Source: CAVRQM01 sp965246915
GTDB taxonomy: Bacteria > Pseudomonadota > Alphaproteobacteria > Acetobacterales > Acetobacteraceae
Assembly: GCA_965246915.1 (NCBI GenBank)
Contig: CBDFGB010000033.1
Coordinates: 124,001 to 188,000, forward strand
Length of the DNA stretch: 64,000 nt
Direction: 5' to 3'
Below the pieces are notes generated by a model, which was given only the letters and a program-made list of their open reading frames with translations, was not told the origin of the DNA and made no database searches. Each line of letters starts with the position of its first letter. Within the stretch, counting starts at the first letter, position 1. The position numbers were made by a program, and so were the translations under genes. Positions 8,776 through 16,126 of the stretch are shown piece by piece.

Positions 8776-9444
8776 TCAGACCTCGATCGCCTCGACGGCG
8801 GCGATGTTGAGCAGCCGGTCGATCACCTCCGGCTCCTGGGCGCCAGCGATCGCGTGGCGGTTGCCGACGACGAAGCACGGCACGCCGTTGATGCCCAAAC
8901 GGTGCGCCCTGAGGTTCTCCGTATGCACCTGGTCGCAATCCTGGTCGCTGGAGACGAACCGCCGGGCTTCCTGCTCCGACAACCCGCATGAGGCGGCCAA
9001 TGCCGCGAGCACCCCGGCCTCGCCGATGTCGCGGCCATCGGTGAAATGCGCGGAGAACAGCGCGTCGACCAGCTCCGTGGCGCGGCCTTGCAGCCCGGCC
9101 CAACGCACGAGGCGGTGCGCGTCGATCGACGAGGGGGTGCGGCGGATCCGGTCGAAGCGGAACGAGATGCCCTCCGCCCGGCCGATCTCGGCGATCGAGC
9201 CGTATAGGCGGCGGGCCCGTTCCTCGCCGCCGAACTTGCGGGCCACGTAGTCCGAGCGCGGCATGCCGGCGCGCGGCATGTCGGGGTTCAGCAGGAATGG
9301 CCGCCAGATCAGGTCGAATTGAAGATCGGGCCGGGCACGCAGGGCGCGGCGCAGCCGGCGCAGGCCGACGAAGCACCATGGGCAGACGAGATCGTGAACG
9401 ATCTCGATCGACAGGCGCGCGCGCGGAGGCGTGAGGGCGTTCAT
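8776..9444 (-). CDS. DsbA family oxidoreductase (FrnE-like)
   Basis: A cytoplasmic thioredoxin-fold protein of 222 residues of the FrnE / 2-hydroxychromene-2-carboxylate isomerase-like branch. There is no signal peptide. The redox motif CPWC is at residues 21-24 (DLVCPWCFVG), followed by the helical insertion. The cis-Pro loop GINGVPCFVVGNRHAIAGAQ is near the C-terminus, where the Pro precedes a third Cys. The start at 9444 gives the normal family length. It is the first gene of the overlapping set that runs through the GT9-like, PLP-enzyme and O-antigen-ligase genes, although a direct role in glycan synthesis is not obvious. Confidence 0.85.
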   Translation of the reverse strand: MNALTPPRARLSIEIVHDLVCPWCFVGLRRLRRALRARPDLQFDLIWRPFLLNPDMPRAGMPRSDYVARKFGGEERARRLYGSIAEIGRAEGISFRFDRIRRTPSSIDAHRLVRWAGLQGRATELVDALFSAHFTDGRDIGEAGVLAALAASCGLSEQEARRFVSSDQDCDQVHTENLRAHRLGINGVPCFVVGNRHAIAGAQEPEVIDRLLNIAAVEAIEV

Positions 9445-9529
9445 CCGTGTGCCGATGGTGACGCCGCAGTATTTCGGCCGGGAGTGCCTCGGTGCAAGCG
9501 GCGTTGTCCCGGCCGACGAAAACGTCAGC

Positions 9530-10459
9530 CTATGCCGCGGTCTCGGAGGGCTGACCGTAGGCGGAGACGGCGGGGTCGAGGCGAAACTCGTCGACCAGGA
9601 AATCGATGACAATCCGCGTGCGGGCGGCCAAGAACCGCCGTGACGGATAGATCGCAAAGATCGGCCGCGGCGTCGCACGCCAGTCCCGAAGGATGCGGCG
9701 CATGCGGCCGTCCGCCAGCTCCTCGCGCACGAGCCACAAGGGTATTCGGGCGATGCCGAGCCCGGCGGCGGCGGCGGCGGCCAGCGCCTCGATCCCGTCG
9801 CTGCGCATCCGACCGTCCACGGCGACGCTGAGCGGACCCTGATCGCCCACGAAGTCCCAGCGTGTCGGGTCGCCGATCCGGGTGAACAACAGACAGTCGT
9901 GCCCGACCAGCTCACTCGGATGCGTAGGCTCGCCGCGTCCCTCCAGGTAAGTGGACGACGCCACGGTGTCGACCACTGCCGCACCGATCCGCCGGGCGAC
10001 GAGGCTCGCGTCCGTAACCTCCCCGACCCGGATCGCGAGGTCGAGGCCGGACTGGACCATGTCGACGACATCGTCGCCGATGCACAGTTCGACCTCCAGT
10101 TCGGGATGCCGATCGAGCAGGCGACCCAGCCTCGGCGCGATGCTAAGCCGCCCGAACGACGCCGGACAGCCGAGCCGCACCAGCCCGCCCGGCGAGAGTT
10201 TCCGCCGTCCGACCGCGGCTTCGGTTTCCTCGACGGCGGCCAGCACGTGGCGGGCGTGGGCCAGGAGATCGCGCCCATCCGCCGTGAGCGCCAGGCTGCG
10301 CGTGGTGCGTTGAAACAGCCGGGCACCGAGATGGTCCTCGAGCTGCGCCACTTGGCGCGAGATGGCGGGCTGGGTGGCCCCCACCTCGCGGGCGACGGCC
10401 GAAAAACTGCCGGTCTCGGAAATCCGCACGAAGGTGCGAAAAGCGGCGATCAGGTCCAA
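9530..10459 (-). CDS. LysR family transcriptional regulator
   Basis: A protein of 309 residues with the N-terminal LysR helix-turn-helix (FVRISETGSFSAVAREVGAT and the recognition helix QPAISRQVAQLEDHLGARLF, residues 10-50) and a periplasmic-binding-like effector domain. It starts with TTG at 10459. It is transcribed away from the peroxiredoxin gene across a 143-base gap, the usual arrangement for a LysR regulator and its target. The effector domain does not show a clear OxyR-type cysteine pair, so it is not called OxyR. The effector is unknown. Confidence 0.9.
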   Translation of the reverse strand: MDLIAAFRTFVRISETGSFSAVAREVGATQPAISRQVAQLEDHLGARLFQRTTRSLALTADGRDLLAHARHVLAAVEETEAAVGRRKLSPGGLVRLGCPASFGRLSIAPRLGRLLDRHPELEVELCIGDDVVDMVQSGLDLAIRVGEVTDASLVARRIGAAVVDTVASSTYLEGRGEPTHPSELVGHDCLLFTRIGDPTRWDFVGDQGPLSVAVDGRMRSDGIEALAAAAAAGLGIARIPLWLVREELADGRMRRILRDWRATPRPIFAIYPSRRFLAARTRIVIDFLVDEFRLDPAVSAYGQPSETAA

Positions 10460-10602
10460 GTCCCGGGTTCCCTCACCGCCGTGTCAATCCCCAAACTTCG
10501 CCGCATGATCGTCATCGCCCGGCGCGCGATGCGAGGCTCGCAGCGACATGCCAGATGCTGTCATGGTGCAGACATAGAGCGGATTTTTCCGCGGAGGGGA
10601 AC

Positions 10603-11265
10603 GTGACCGAGGCGCTATCCCGCCGGCTTGACGCTTTCATGGCCGGCTTCATGGAGCGGATCGATCCCGCGATGGGCCGCACGCTGATCGAGGCGGCGGC
10701 CGGTCTGCGGGCCAGCGGCGTGCTGGACGGCGCGCCCAAAGTCGGCGACGTCGCGCCCGATTTCGCGCTGCCCGACCAGCATGGTCGGATCGTGTCTCTG
10801 CATGATCGGCTGGAGCGCGGACCGGTGGTCGCGACGTTCTTCCGCGGCGGCTGGTGTCCGTTCTGCACCCTCGCGTTGCGGGCGCTCGACGATGTGTCGC
10901 GGGATCTGCGGCGGGCCGGCGCGGAAATCGTCGCGATCTCGCCGGAGACGGCCGAGCGGGCCGCCGACACCGCCGAGCGAAACGATTTGTCGTTCCCGCT
11001 GCTGACCGACGCGGGCAATCACATTGCCCGCCAATATGGCTTGGCATGGGAGCTGGGGCCAGAGCTGCGCGAGGTTTACGGCAGGCTGGGGCATGTGCTG
11101 CCCAGGATAAACGGCACGAACGACTGGGCGCTGCCGGTGCCGGCAGGGTTCGTGATCGGGCGGGATGGGCGGATCACGTATGCGCATGTCGACACGGACG
11201 TGACCAGTCGGCTGGAGCCGCGCGAGGCGCTGGAGGCGGTGCGGCGGGTCGCGGTGGGTGCCTGA
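10603..11265 (+). CDS. Peroxiredoxin-like AhpC/TSA family protein
   Basis: A thioredoxin-fold protein of 220 residues of the AhpC/TSA superfamily. The start is the GTG at 10603 with GGAGGGGA just upstream. After a helical N-terminus of about 45 residues comes the core VGDVAPDFALPDQHGRIVSL, then the redox site FFRGGWCPFCTLALRAL with Cys85 and Cys88. A C-x-x-C here, instead of a single peroxidatic Cys, marks the alkyl-hydroperoxide-reductase-like / thiol-disulfide branch. It presumably reduces peroxides in the cytoplasm. The divergent LysR gene next to it is the likely regulator. Confidence 0.85.
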   Translation: MTEALSRRLDAFMAGFMERIDPAMGRTLIEAAAGLRASGVLDGAPKVGDVAPDFALPDQHGRIVSLHDRLERGPVVATFFRGGWCPFCTLALRALDDVSRDLRRAGAEIVAISPETAERAADTAERNDLSFPLLTDAGNHIARQYGLAWELGPELREVYGRLGHVLPRINGTNDWALPVPAGFVIGRDGRITYAHVDTDVTSRLEPREALEAVRRVAVGA

Positions 11266-11288
11266 GGCATCCACCCCATCGGTCATTA

Positions 11289-11306
11289 TATTACGTGAAC
11301 GTAATA
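11289..11306. repeat. Perfect AT-rich inverted repeat between convergent genes
   Basis: TATTACGTGAACGTAATA is an 8-2-8 perfect palindrome in an otherwise GC-rich region. It lies in the 63-base gap between the stop of the peroxiredoxin gene and the stop of the opposing uncharacterised gene. It could fold as a short hairpin and work as a bidirectional terminator, although it has no U-tract and a weak stem, or it could be a binding site for a dimeric regulator. Confidence 0.5.
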
Positions 11307-11328
11307 AATAGACCGCGCCTCTCCCGGG

Positions 11329-11952
11329 TCACGCGAGATCCGAAACGGGACGGGCGGGCTTTCGCAGCGGTGCCGCGACCGCCGGCGGCCTGCCCTCGCC
11401 GGATGGCGTAATCGCCTGCGCCTGTGGGCGCGGGGGTTCCGGCTCGACCGGCGGGAGCGCCTGGGGTGGTGGGAGGGGGATCAGCGACGGCTCGATCCCC
11501 AGCATGTGGCAGAGCGGGCGCAGGAGACGCGCGGCCTGCGGTCCCGCCGCGAGCAAGGCCGCCGTCCGCGGCTCGGCGAGGAGAGCGCGGAGGCTGCTGG
11601 CGGACGCCTCCGATCCAGGCAGCGCCCCGATGACCCAGCCGAACCAGCTCGGCGTCCCAGGTGGCCGCGTCGCATTGGGGGGTCGAAGCGGTGGGTCGGA
11701 CGGACGTGGCCTGGTCTGACGCCGCACGACGGGTGGGCGGAGCGTTCCGGCCTCGAACCGGGCGACAACGGCGGCAAAACGCCTGGACAGCCGCTCCAGC
11801 CGGAGACGGAGCAGAAGCATGACACCGACGGCCACCGGGCTTTTGGACAGCCGCACCCCGATCGCGCGGCACACCCCGTCGAGAACATGGGCAAAACTGT
11901 CGGCCAGACCGATTGAGGGTGCGAGATTCACGAACGTATGTAGAACATACAT
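11329..11952 (-). CDS. Uncharacterised proline-rich protein with possible SOS-controlled promoter
   Basis: I do not recognise a characterised family; similar proteins occur, as far as I recall, in Acetobacteraceae. Starting from the first ATG it is 207 residues. The visible order is a hydrophobic/basic stretch (VMLLLRLRLERLSRRFAAVV), a proline/arginine linker, a compact helical segment (ASSLRALLAEPRTAALLAAG, LLRPLCHMLGIEPSLIPLP) and a disordered proline-rich tail. The ATG at 11952 lies inside a putative -10/LexA box, so translation more likely starts downstream, at GTG 11874, GTG 11856 or ATG 11820. It could be a membrane-anchored or small adaptor protein; function unknown. Confidence 0.6.
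   Translation of the reverse strand: MYVLHTFVNLAPSIGLADSFAHVLDGVCRAIGVRLSKSPVAVGVMLLLRLRLERLSRRFAAVVARFEAGTLRPPVVRRQTRPRPSDPPLRPPNATRPPGTPSWFGWVIGALPGSEASASSLRALLAEPRTAALLAAGPQAARLLRPLCHMLGIEPSLIPLPPPQALPPVEPEPPRPQAQAITPSGEGRPPAVAAPLRKPARPVSDLA
11932..11946 (-). promoter_or_regulatory. Putative alphaproteobacterial LexA (SOS) box
   Basis: On the minus strand the sequence is GTTCTACATACGTTC, an exact match to the GTTC-N7-GTTC direct repeat bound by LexA in alphaproteobacteria. It overlaps the likely -10 (TTCTAC, 11945-11940) of a promoter reading toward the uncharacterised gene that ends at 11329. An exact match to eight fixed bases is expected by chance about twice in a 64-kb double-stranded window; the intergenic, promoter-overlapping position is what makes it credible. 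Confidence 0.45.
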
Positions 11953-11962
11953 AAGTGCGGGT

Positions 11963-11978
11963 CGTCAAGAAATTCTTG
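11963..11978 (-). promoter_or_regulatory. -35 element overlapped by a CAAGAA-A-TTCTTG palindrome
   Basis: TTGACG at 11968-11963 on the minus strand stands exactly 17 bases before the TTCTAC hexamer inside the LexA-type box. The perfect 6-1-6 palindrome CAAGAAATTCTTG (11966-11978) overlaps the upstream edge of this -35. It may be a second operator. The remainder of the 180-base gap up to the VOC gene shows nothing else that I can name. Confidence 0.35.
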
Positions 11979-12130
11979 TTTCAGGTGTTGGTAGCACGCG
12001 ATCTGCTCGGTGACCGTGACCGTGATGCCGGGCCGGCCACAGGTCGCGCGGCAGGACGATCGCCCGCGGAACAAGCACCATCGATCCGCCCGGTTGGCTG
12101 CTCGAACGGCATGAACCAATTGCCGAAGGC

Positions 12131-12529
12131 TCAATCGAGATACGTAGAAATCTCGATGAGGTTGCCGTCAGGGTCGCGGCAATAAACCGACGTCATCGGA
12201 CCCAGCGCGCCGAGCCGCGCCACCGGCCCGAGTTCCACGAACACACCACAGGAATCCAGGTGCGCCACGATCTCGCGCGCGCCCACGGCGGTGACGAAAC
12301 ACAGATCGGCGCTGCCGGGCGCGGTCTGCCGCGCCGTCGACCAACTCGCGGAGTCCGCGTCGGCCGGACGGACGTTGATCTTCTGCCCGCCATATTTCAG
12401 CGCGCTGCGTCGCTTCTCGCCATACTCCTCGCGCTCCATGCCGAGGACGCGCTGATACCAGCTGCACGCCATCTCGACGTCACGGACGTTCAGCACGAGG
12501 TGGTCCAACCGATCGACGGTGAAGCGCAT
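12131..12529 (-). CDS. VOC (glyoxalase/bleomycin-resistance) family protein
   Basis: A protein of 132 residues with paired beta-alpha-beta-beta-beta modules. VDRLDHLVLNVRDVEMACSW provides the first metal-ligand His (His10), and the C-terminal DPDGNLIEISTYLD provides the Glu ligand. It belongs to the single-domain, dioxygenase-like branch of the vicinal oxygen chelate superfamily; the substrate cannot be read from sequence. Its ATG overlaps the fumarase stop by one base (TGATG), so it is translationally coupled as third gene after sspB and fumarase. Confidence 0.87.
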   Translation of the reverse strand: MRFTVDRLDHLVLNVRDVEMACSWYQRVLGMEREEYGEKRRSALKYGGQKINVRPADADSASWSTARQTAPGSADLCFVTAVGAREIVAHLDSCGVFVELGPVARLGALGPMTSVYCRDPDGNLIEISTYLD

Positions 12530-14214
12530 CAGCCGACGGCCTCATCGTAAAAATCATGGCCCTTGTCGTCGATCACGATGAAGGCCGGGAAATTCTCGAC
12601 CCTGATGCGCCACACCGCCTCCATGCCATGCTCCGGATAGTCGAGCACTTCGACGTGGCGGATGCAGTCCTGCGCGAGCCGGGCTGCCGGGCCGCCGACG
12701 CTGCCGAGATAGAACCCGCCATGCGCGCGACACGCATCGCGCACCGCGCGCGACCGGTTACCCTTGGCGAGCATCACGAAACTGCCGCCCTCGGACTGGA
12801 ACTGCTCGACATAGCTGTCCATCCGCCCAGCGGTCGTCGGTCCGAAGCTGCCGGTCGCGTAGCCCTCCGGCGTCTTCGCGGGGCCCGCGTAGTAGACCGG
12901 ATGGTCCTTCATGTAGTCGGGCAGGCCCTCGCCGCGATCGAGACGCTGGGCCAGCCGCGCATGGGCTATGTCGCGGGCGACCACCATCGTGCCCGACAGC
13001 GCGAGCCGGGTCTTGACCGGGTATTTCGACAGCTCGCGTCGGATCTCGACCATCGGCAGGTCGAGATCGATCGGCACCACCTCGCCGCCGAGCGTGTCGT
13101 CCGTATGCTCCGGCAGGAACTGCGCCGGATCGGTTTCGAGCTGTTCCAGGAACACCCCGTCCGGATTGATCTTGGCGCGGATCTGGCGATCGGCGCTGCA
13201 CGACACGCCGAGACCGATCGGCAGGCTCGCGCCGTGCCGAGGCAGGCGCACCACTCGCACGTCATGGCAGAAATACTTGCCGCCGAACTGCGCCCCGATA
13301 CCAAGATGCCTGGTCATCTCGAGGATGCGCCCCTCCATCTCGACATCGCGGAACGCCCGTCCGGTGGGGTCGCCGGTGCGCGGCAGCGTGTCGAGCCAGT
13401 GGGTCGAGGCGAGTTTTACGGCCTTCATCGTGGCTTCGGCGCTCGTGCCGCCGATCACGATGGCCAAGTGATAGGGCGGGCAGGCGGAGGTTCCGAGCGT
13501 CCGAATCTTCGTCTCGAGCCATGACTCCAGCTTGCCTGGCGTCAGGATCGCGCGGGTTTCCTGAAACAGGAAGCTCTTGTTGGCGCTGCCGCCGCCCTTG
13601 GCGACGAACATCAGCTCGAATTCCTCGGCATGCGCCTCGCCAGGCGCGGCGGCGATATCGAACTGCACCGGCAGGTTGTCGCCGGTGTTGACTTCCTCGA
13701 ACATCGACAGCGCGGCCATCTGCGAGTAGCGCAGATTGGTCTCGGTGTAGGTTCGGTGGACGCCGAAGCTGAACGCCTCCTCCTCGTCACCGTCGACCCA
13801 GACGCGTTGGCCCTTCTTGCCGAAGACGATGGCCGTGCCGGTGTCCTGGCACATCGGCAGCACGCCGCCGGCGGCGATGGCGGCATTCTTCAGCAGGTCG
13901 AGCGCCACGAACCGGTCGTTGTCGGACGCTTCCGGGTCGTCGAGGATCCGACGAAGTTGCCGCAGATGGCTGGTGCGCAGCAGGTGCGAGACGTCATGGA
14001 ACGCCCGGACGGTCAGTTCCTCCAGCAATCCGGGCAAGACGTGGACCACCCTGCGGCCGGCGTGCGTCGAGGTTGAAAGCCCCGGCAGATCGAGCCGCCG
14101 CCATGGCGTCTCGTCTTGGCCGAGCGGAAACATCGTCGCGTAGCGGAAGCTTTCGGGCCGGGTGGCCGTGAACACTTCCCCCGCGTCGACGTCCGGCATG
14201 TCGTGCGGCGTCAT
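12529..14214 (-). CDS. Fumarate hydratase class I (iron-sulfur)
   Basis: A protein of 561 residues of the class I, oxygen-sensitive [4Fe-4S] fumarase family (FumA/FumB type, single polypeptide), converting fumarate to malate in the TCA cycle. The three cluster cysteines are visible: Cys122 in LPMCQDTGTA, Cys245 in GTSACPPYHLA and Cys339 in GLGVSCSADRQI. The C-terminal beta-domain has GSFGPTTAGRMDSYVEQFQ and the lysine in MLAKGNRS. Length and order match full-length enzymes. It starts on an ATGA overlap with sspB upstream and is coupled to the VOC gene downstream. Confidence 0.93.
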   Translation of the reverse strand: MTPHDMPDVDAGEVFTATRPESFRYATMFPLGQDETPWRRLDLPGLSTSTHAGRRVVHVLPGLLEELTVRAFHDVSHLLRTSHLRQLRRILDDPEASDNDRFVALDLLKNAAIAAGGVLPMCQDTGTAIVFGKKGQRVWVDGDEEEAFSFGVHRTYTETNLRYSQMAALSMFEEVNTGDNLPVQFDIAAAPGEAHAEEFELMFVAKGGGSANKSFLFQETRAILTPGKLESWLETKIRTLGTSACPPYHLAIVIGGTSAEATMKAVKLASTHWLDTLPRTGDPTGRAFRDVEMEGRILEMTRHLGIGAQFGGKYFCHDVRVVRLPRHGASLPIGLGVSCSADRQIRAKINPDGVFLEQLETDPAQFLPEHTDDTLGGEVVPIDLDLPMVEIRRELSKYPVKTRLALSGTMVVARDIAHARLAQRLDRGEGLPDYMKDHPVYYAGPAKTPEGYATGSFGPTTAGRMDSYVEQFQSEGGSFVMLAKGNRSRAVRDACRAHGGFYLGSVGGPAARLAQDCIRHVEVLDYPEHGMEAVWRIRVENFPAFIVIDDKGHDFYDEAVG

Positions 14215-14783
14215 GCCCCGTCCTTGGGCGGCGAGCGGCGGCGGAACGCATCGAGGCTGACGACCTGTGGTGTCGGGTCGGGCGCCGGGCCGTCGTCCTC
14301 TGCTTCCGGCGTGTCGGTATGGGCCGCCGGGGGCGGGACCAGCGCGGGGGCGGCCGGCGTCGTCACAGGACGAAACCGCAGGCCGAAACTGACCTGTGGA
14401 TCAGCGAAGGCGGTGACCGCGCCAAGCGGGACGACCAGCGTCGAGGGCACGCCACCGAACGACAACTCGACCGTGAACACGCGACTTTCACGGTCGAGCG
14501 ACAGGCCCCAGAACTGATGCTGTAGCACGATCGTCATCTCGCGCGGATATTGGGCGCGCAGCCTGGGCGGGATCGAGACGCCGGGCAGGTCGGTGCGGAA
14601 CGTGATGTAGAAATGGTGCTCGCCTGGCAAGCCGTGCTCGATCACGTGCTCGATCGCGCTGGCCACCACCTGCCGCAGCGCGTCCTCGGTCCACAGATCA
14701 TACGGCAGGAGGCTGTCGGGAGGCCGGGCCGCGTCGGTCCCCGTGGCCTTGCCCCCGTCGGTGTTGTCGGTCTCGTCGGGCAT
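14211..14783 (-). CDS. sspB: SspB family ClpXP adaptor protein
   Basis: A protein of 190 residues of the alphaproteobacterial SspB type. SspB delivers ssrA-tagged proteins to ClpXP in the cytoplasm. The folded substrate-binding domain covers residues 25-135 (LPYDLWTEDALRQVVASAIE, GEHHFYITFRTDLPGVSIP, VLQHQFWGLSL, VPLGAVTAFADPQVSFGLRF). A flexible acidic/proline linker follows, then the conserved tail VVSLDAFRRRSPPK, the kind of C-terminal motif that docks to the ClpX N-domain. The start is the ATG at 14783; an upstream in-frame extension lacks similarity. The tmRNA gene that encodes its target tag lies immediately upstream on the same strand. Confidence 0.9.
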   Translation of the reverse strand: MPDETDNTDGGKATGTDAARPPDSLLPYDLWTEDALRQVVASAIEHVIEHGLPGEHHFYITFRTDLPGVSIPPRLRAQYPREMTIVLQHQFWGLSLDRESRVFTVELSFGGVPSTLVVPLGAVTAFADPQVSFGLRFRPVTTPAAPALVPPPAAHTDTPEAEDDGPAPDPTPQVVSLDAFRRRSPPKDGA

Positions 14784-14864
14784 GACGGTTCGTGTAGCGC
14801 CCCCCGTTCGCTTTCGCAAAGGCGGGCGCGCACAGGCGTGGGGCAGGGGTCGGATGGGGTAAGT

Positions 14865-14892
14865 GGGGGGCTTCTGTTGCCCGGTGCCCCCC
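14865..14892 (-). terminator. GC-rich hairpin downstream of ssrA
   Basis: GGGGGGC at 14865-14871 pairs perfectly with GCCCCCC at 14886-14892 across a 14-base loop. On the minus strand it follows the ssrA coding piece and precedes sspB. There is no U-tract, so it may act as an attenuating or 3'-processing hairpin and not as a strong intrinsic terminator. Confidence 0.45.
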
Positions 14893-15140
14893 GAACCGCG
14901 CGTGCCTAAGGATTAGTTAGGCCGCGAGCGCCATAGCGTTGTTGTCATTGGCACTTGTGAATTGACCCGATAACGGCGGTATCATGCCGGGCAAAAAGTG
15001 CGTCTTTACCGTGCGTGTCGAGCCTGTGTCGCCCCCATGATCATAACTGCGATGGTGGAGGCGCCGGGTACTGCCCCCGGGTCCACAACACTTATTCCAC
15101 GTCCCGTTTATCGCCATAGTCGGCAAGCCGACCCGACAGA
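14893..15140 (-). ncRNA. ssrA: Transfer-messenger RNA, circularly permuted two-piece form
   Basis: Read on the minus strand, the acceptor piece comes first. It has a hairpin GTCGGC-TT-GCCGAC, a T-arm CCGGG/CCCGG with the atypical loop GGCAGTA (15080-15064), then CGCCTCCACCA with encoded CCA ending at 15053. After a short spacer the coding piece begins with GGGGGCG (15036-15030), which pairs with CGCCTCC. The third pair is G-U, the alanine identity element. The tag frame 14952-14917 reads ANDNNAMALAA then TAA, and the stop lies in a GCCTAA/TTAGGC hairpin. The outer ends are approximate. The gene stands directly upstream of sspB and divergent from thyX, and fills the 390-base gap between them. 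Confidence 0.92.
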
Positions 15141-15175
15141 GATAGGCTCCCGGTCCGCCGAATAGAAGGGGTTTT

Positions 15176-16126
15176 ATGACACTCTCCGCCGAACAGCTCC
15201 TGGAGATCGACACGGCCCGGACCCATGCGACGCCCACGCTGCGCGCCACGGTCCCCGCGCTGGAGGCGCTGCTGTTCCAGGCGATCCCCGTTCTGGACCA
15301 CGGCTTCGTGCGAGTCGTCGACTACATGGGCGACGATGCCGCCGTGGTGCAGGCGGCCCGCGTCTCCTACGGGCGCGGCACGCGGAAAGTCAGCGAGGAT
15401 GCCGGGCTCATCCGCTATCTCATGCGCCACCGCCACAGCACGCCGTTCGAGATGGCGGAGATCAAATATCACGTGAAGCTGCCGATCTTCGTGGCGCGGC
15501 AATGGATCCGCCACCGTACCGCCAATGTGAACGAGATATCGGCGCGCTATTCGATCCTCGACCGCGAGTTCTATCTGCCCGCGCCGCGACATCTGGCGGC
15601 CCAGAGCGCGGTCAACCGGCAGGGGCGAGGCGCCGTGCTGGAGGGCGAGGAGGCCGCGTGGGTGCTTGACACGCTGCGGGCCGATGCGGAGTCGACGTAC
15701 GATCACTACGCGGCGATGCTGAACGAGGACGCGGCCGACCCGTCGCGGCAGGGGCTGGCGCGCGAGCTGGCGCGGATGAACCTCACGCTCAGTACCTATA
15801 CGCAATGGTACTGGAAGACCGATCTGCACAACCTGCTGGGCTTTCTGTCGCTGCGCGCCGATCCGCACGCCCAATATGAGATTCGCGCCTATGCCGAGGC
15901 GATGCTGCGCACCGTCGCCGCGTGGGTTCCGCTCAGCTATTCCGCATTCGAGGAGTATCGCCTCGGCGCGGCCACGTTCTCCGCCGGCATGCTGCGCGTG
16001 CTGCGTCGCAAACTCGCGGGCGAGGCGGTTCGCCAGGACGACAGCGGCCTGAGCAAGCGGGAGTGGACGGAATTCGAGGCGCTCCTGGCGGATCACGCGG
16101 ACCCGGACAGTCTCGCCGCCTCGTAG
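15176..16126 (+). CDS. thyX: Flavin-dependent thymidylate synthase ThyX
   Basis: A protein of 316 residues. ThyX methylates dUMP to dTMP with methylenetetrahydrofolate, using FAD and NADPH. The diagnostic motif R-H-R-x(7)-S-x-R-Y is present as RHRTANVNEISARY, residues 112-125, preceded by the substrate region RHRHSTPFEMAEIKYHV. SD-like AAGGGG stands four bases before the ATG. The length is on the long side, as in other alphaproteobacterial ThyX. The 3' end overlaps the opposing RraA-like gene by 34 bases, and the 5' end is divergent from ssrA with only a few tens of bases between. Confidence 0.95.
   Translation: MTLSAEQLLEIDTARTHATPTLRATVPALEALLFQAIPVLDHGFVRVVDYMGDDAAVVQAARVSYGRGTRKVSEDAGLIRYLMRHRHSTPFEMAEIKYHVKLPIFVARQWIRHRTANVNEISARYSILDREFYLPAPRHLAAQSAVNRQGRGAVLEGEEAAWVLDTLRADAESTYDHYAAMLNEDAADPSRQGLARELARMNLTLSTYTQWYWKTDLHNLLGFLSLRADPHAQYEIRAYAEAMLRTVAAWVPLSYSAFEEYRLGAATFSAGMLRVLRRKLAGEAVRQDDSGLSKREWTEFEALLADHADPDSLAAS

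Noticed and set aside
14917..15249. A 110-residue protein ending in ANDNNAMALAA
   Set aside because: This frame is the tmRNA tag reading frame extended upstream through structured RNA; the acceptor stem, CCA end and T-arm show it is ssrA and not a protein gene.
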